A stretch of 6,323 nt of DNA. It comes from JBGSYJ01 sp041750915 (GTDB lineage: Bacteria > Acidobacteriota > Thermoanaerobaculia > Gp7-AA8). Of the stretch, positions 5,586 to 6,323 are shown in pieces. Location: the NCBI GenBank assembly GCA_041750915.1, contig JBGSYJ010000407.1, positions 1-6,323 on the forward strand, given 5' to 3'. The notes beneath the pieces were generated by a model. That model did not search any database. It saw only the letters and a list, made by a program, of their open reading frames with translations, and was not told the DNA's origin. Made by a program: the position numbers and the translations under genes. How positions within the stretch are numbered: the first letter of the stretch is position 1; each line of letters begins with the position of its first letter.

Positions 5586-6323
5586 TTGTCATCGTCCACC
5601 GAACAGACCTTCTTCATCGAGACATGGGGTTGTCAGATGAACGACCTCGACACGCAGAGGATCTCCGGACAGCTGAAACTGCGCGGCTACCGGCGTGTCG
5701 AGAGCGAAGATGACGCTGATCTGGTCCTTCTCAATACCTGCAGCATCCGCGACAAGTCCGAGCACAAAGTCTTCACCCGGCTGGGTCAGCTGAAACATCT
5801 CAAGTTGCGCGGTGCGCGCATCGGGGTCAGCGGCTGCGTTGCCCAGCAGGAAGGCGAGGCTCTCATGGAGAGGGTTCCGTTCGTCGATTTCGTCATGGGA
5901 CCAGGAAACGTCGGCTACCTCGACGAAGTGCTGAGCGGGAATCGACGGGTTGCGATCGATTTTCCGGAGCACCGCGAGTACGACTACCTCACCATCGACA
6001 GGCCGTCGCCAACCAGAGCGCAGGTGACAATCATCGAAGGCTGCAACAAGAACTGCACGTTCTGCATCGTGCCGACGACGCGCGGCAGAGAGATCTCACG
6101 TCCGATGAGAGCGATTCTCGAAGAAGTGCGCCATGCTGTTGATGGTGGCCGCGTGGAGATCGAGTTGCTTGGACAGACGGTGAACGCCTATCGATGCCCT
6201 GAGTCCGGAGTGCTCTTCGGCGGGCTGCTCGATGCCGTCGCTGCGACATCAGGCGTGAAGCGGCTGCGGTTCATGACCTCTCATCCTGCGGAAGTGAATC
6301 GCGAGATGATCGAGGTGATGCGT
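5586..6323 (+). CDS. miaB: tRNA-2-methylthio-N6-dimethylallyladenosine synthase MiaB (3' end missing)
   Basis: Radical-SAM methylthiotransferase that adds a methylthio group to i6A37 of tRNAs reading codons beginning with U. The visible 246 residues cover the N-terminal UPF0004 domain with its three cluster cysteines, Cys16 in ETWGCQMND, Cys52 in NTCSIRDK and Cys84 in SGCVAQ, and the radical-SAM motif CNKNCTFC (Cys153, Cys157, Cys160), then LLGQTVNAY. WGCQMN followed by NTCSIR distinguishes MiaB from RimO and MtaB. The rest of the radical-SAM barrel and the TRAM domain lie beyond the window. The start is TTG at 5586, 4 bases after the preceding stop; the first in-frame ATG (5637) would remove Cys16 and is excluded. 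The ribosome-binding site is weak (GGAA at 5575-5578), so translation may be coupled to the upstream gene. Confidence 0.94.
   Translation, partial: MSSSTEQTFFIETWGCQMNDLDTQRISGQLKLRGYRRVESEDDADLVLLNTCSIRDKSEHKVFTRLGQLKHLKLRGARIGVSGCVAQQEGEALMERVPFVDFVMGPGNVGYLDEVLSGNRRVAIDFPEHREYDYLTIDRPSPTRAQVTIIEGCNKNCTFCIVPTTRGREISRPMRAILEEVRHAVDGGRVEIELLGQTVNAYRCPESGVLFGGLLDAVAATSGVKRLRFMTSHPAEVNREMIEVMR

Overview
The window comes from a moderately GC-rich bacterium. All recognisable genes are on the + strand. Gene content and order (hprK, rapZ, mannose-family EIIA, HPr, enzyme I, then an unrecognised secreted coiled-coil protein and miaB) suit a diderm lineage with a regulatory, possibly transport-incomplete PTS, such as Acidobacteriota or a deltaproteobacteria-like group. 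Acidobacteriota is my preferred guess from the style of the sequence and its dispersed intergenic repeats, but no marker gene here settles it.

Layout: 1-153 is a non-coding, C-rich leader with one copy of a dispersed GCTCGGGATGACA repeat and a possible promoter placed so that the hprK mRNA would be leaderless. 154-2090 holds hprK and rapZ with a 4-base ATGA overlap. 2091-2316 is a gap occupied by an unusual element: two arrays of 7-base units (TGTCTAC/TGTCTCC family) in inverted orientation about 140 bases apart, with a GGAGG on each outer side. 2317-4815 holds EIIA (TTG start), HPr (TTG start, TTGA overlap with EIIA) and ptsI, tightly packed. 4816-5017 is a gap with a strong palindromic copy of the dispersed repeat. 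5018-5581 encodes a 187-residue protein with a probable signal peptide, and miaB starts 4 bases later and runs off the window end.

How the genes work together: enzyme I (His206) should take phosphate from PEP and pass it to HPr His15 and on to EIIA His9. HprK should phosphorylate and dephosphorylate HPr Ser46, which is present. No EIIB or EIIC is encoded here, so the chain probably acts as a sensor of PEP/ATP status rather than as a sugar importer, although membrane components could lie elsewhere. RapZ is a P-loop regulator often encoded beside such genes. MiaB (tRNA ms2i6A methylthiotransferase) is a housekeeping neighbour with no evident link to the PTS.

The genes themselves are recognisable families. 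The most notable items are the heptamer inverted-repeat element that splits the PTS operon at a ribosome-binding site, the possible leaderless hprK start, the high share of non-ATG starts (GTG once, TTG three times), a Lys where enzyme I family members usually have Asp (GGKK), and the unrecognised secreted coiled-coil gene. I saw no convincing evidence of a wholly new multi-gene system.
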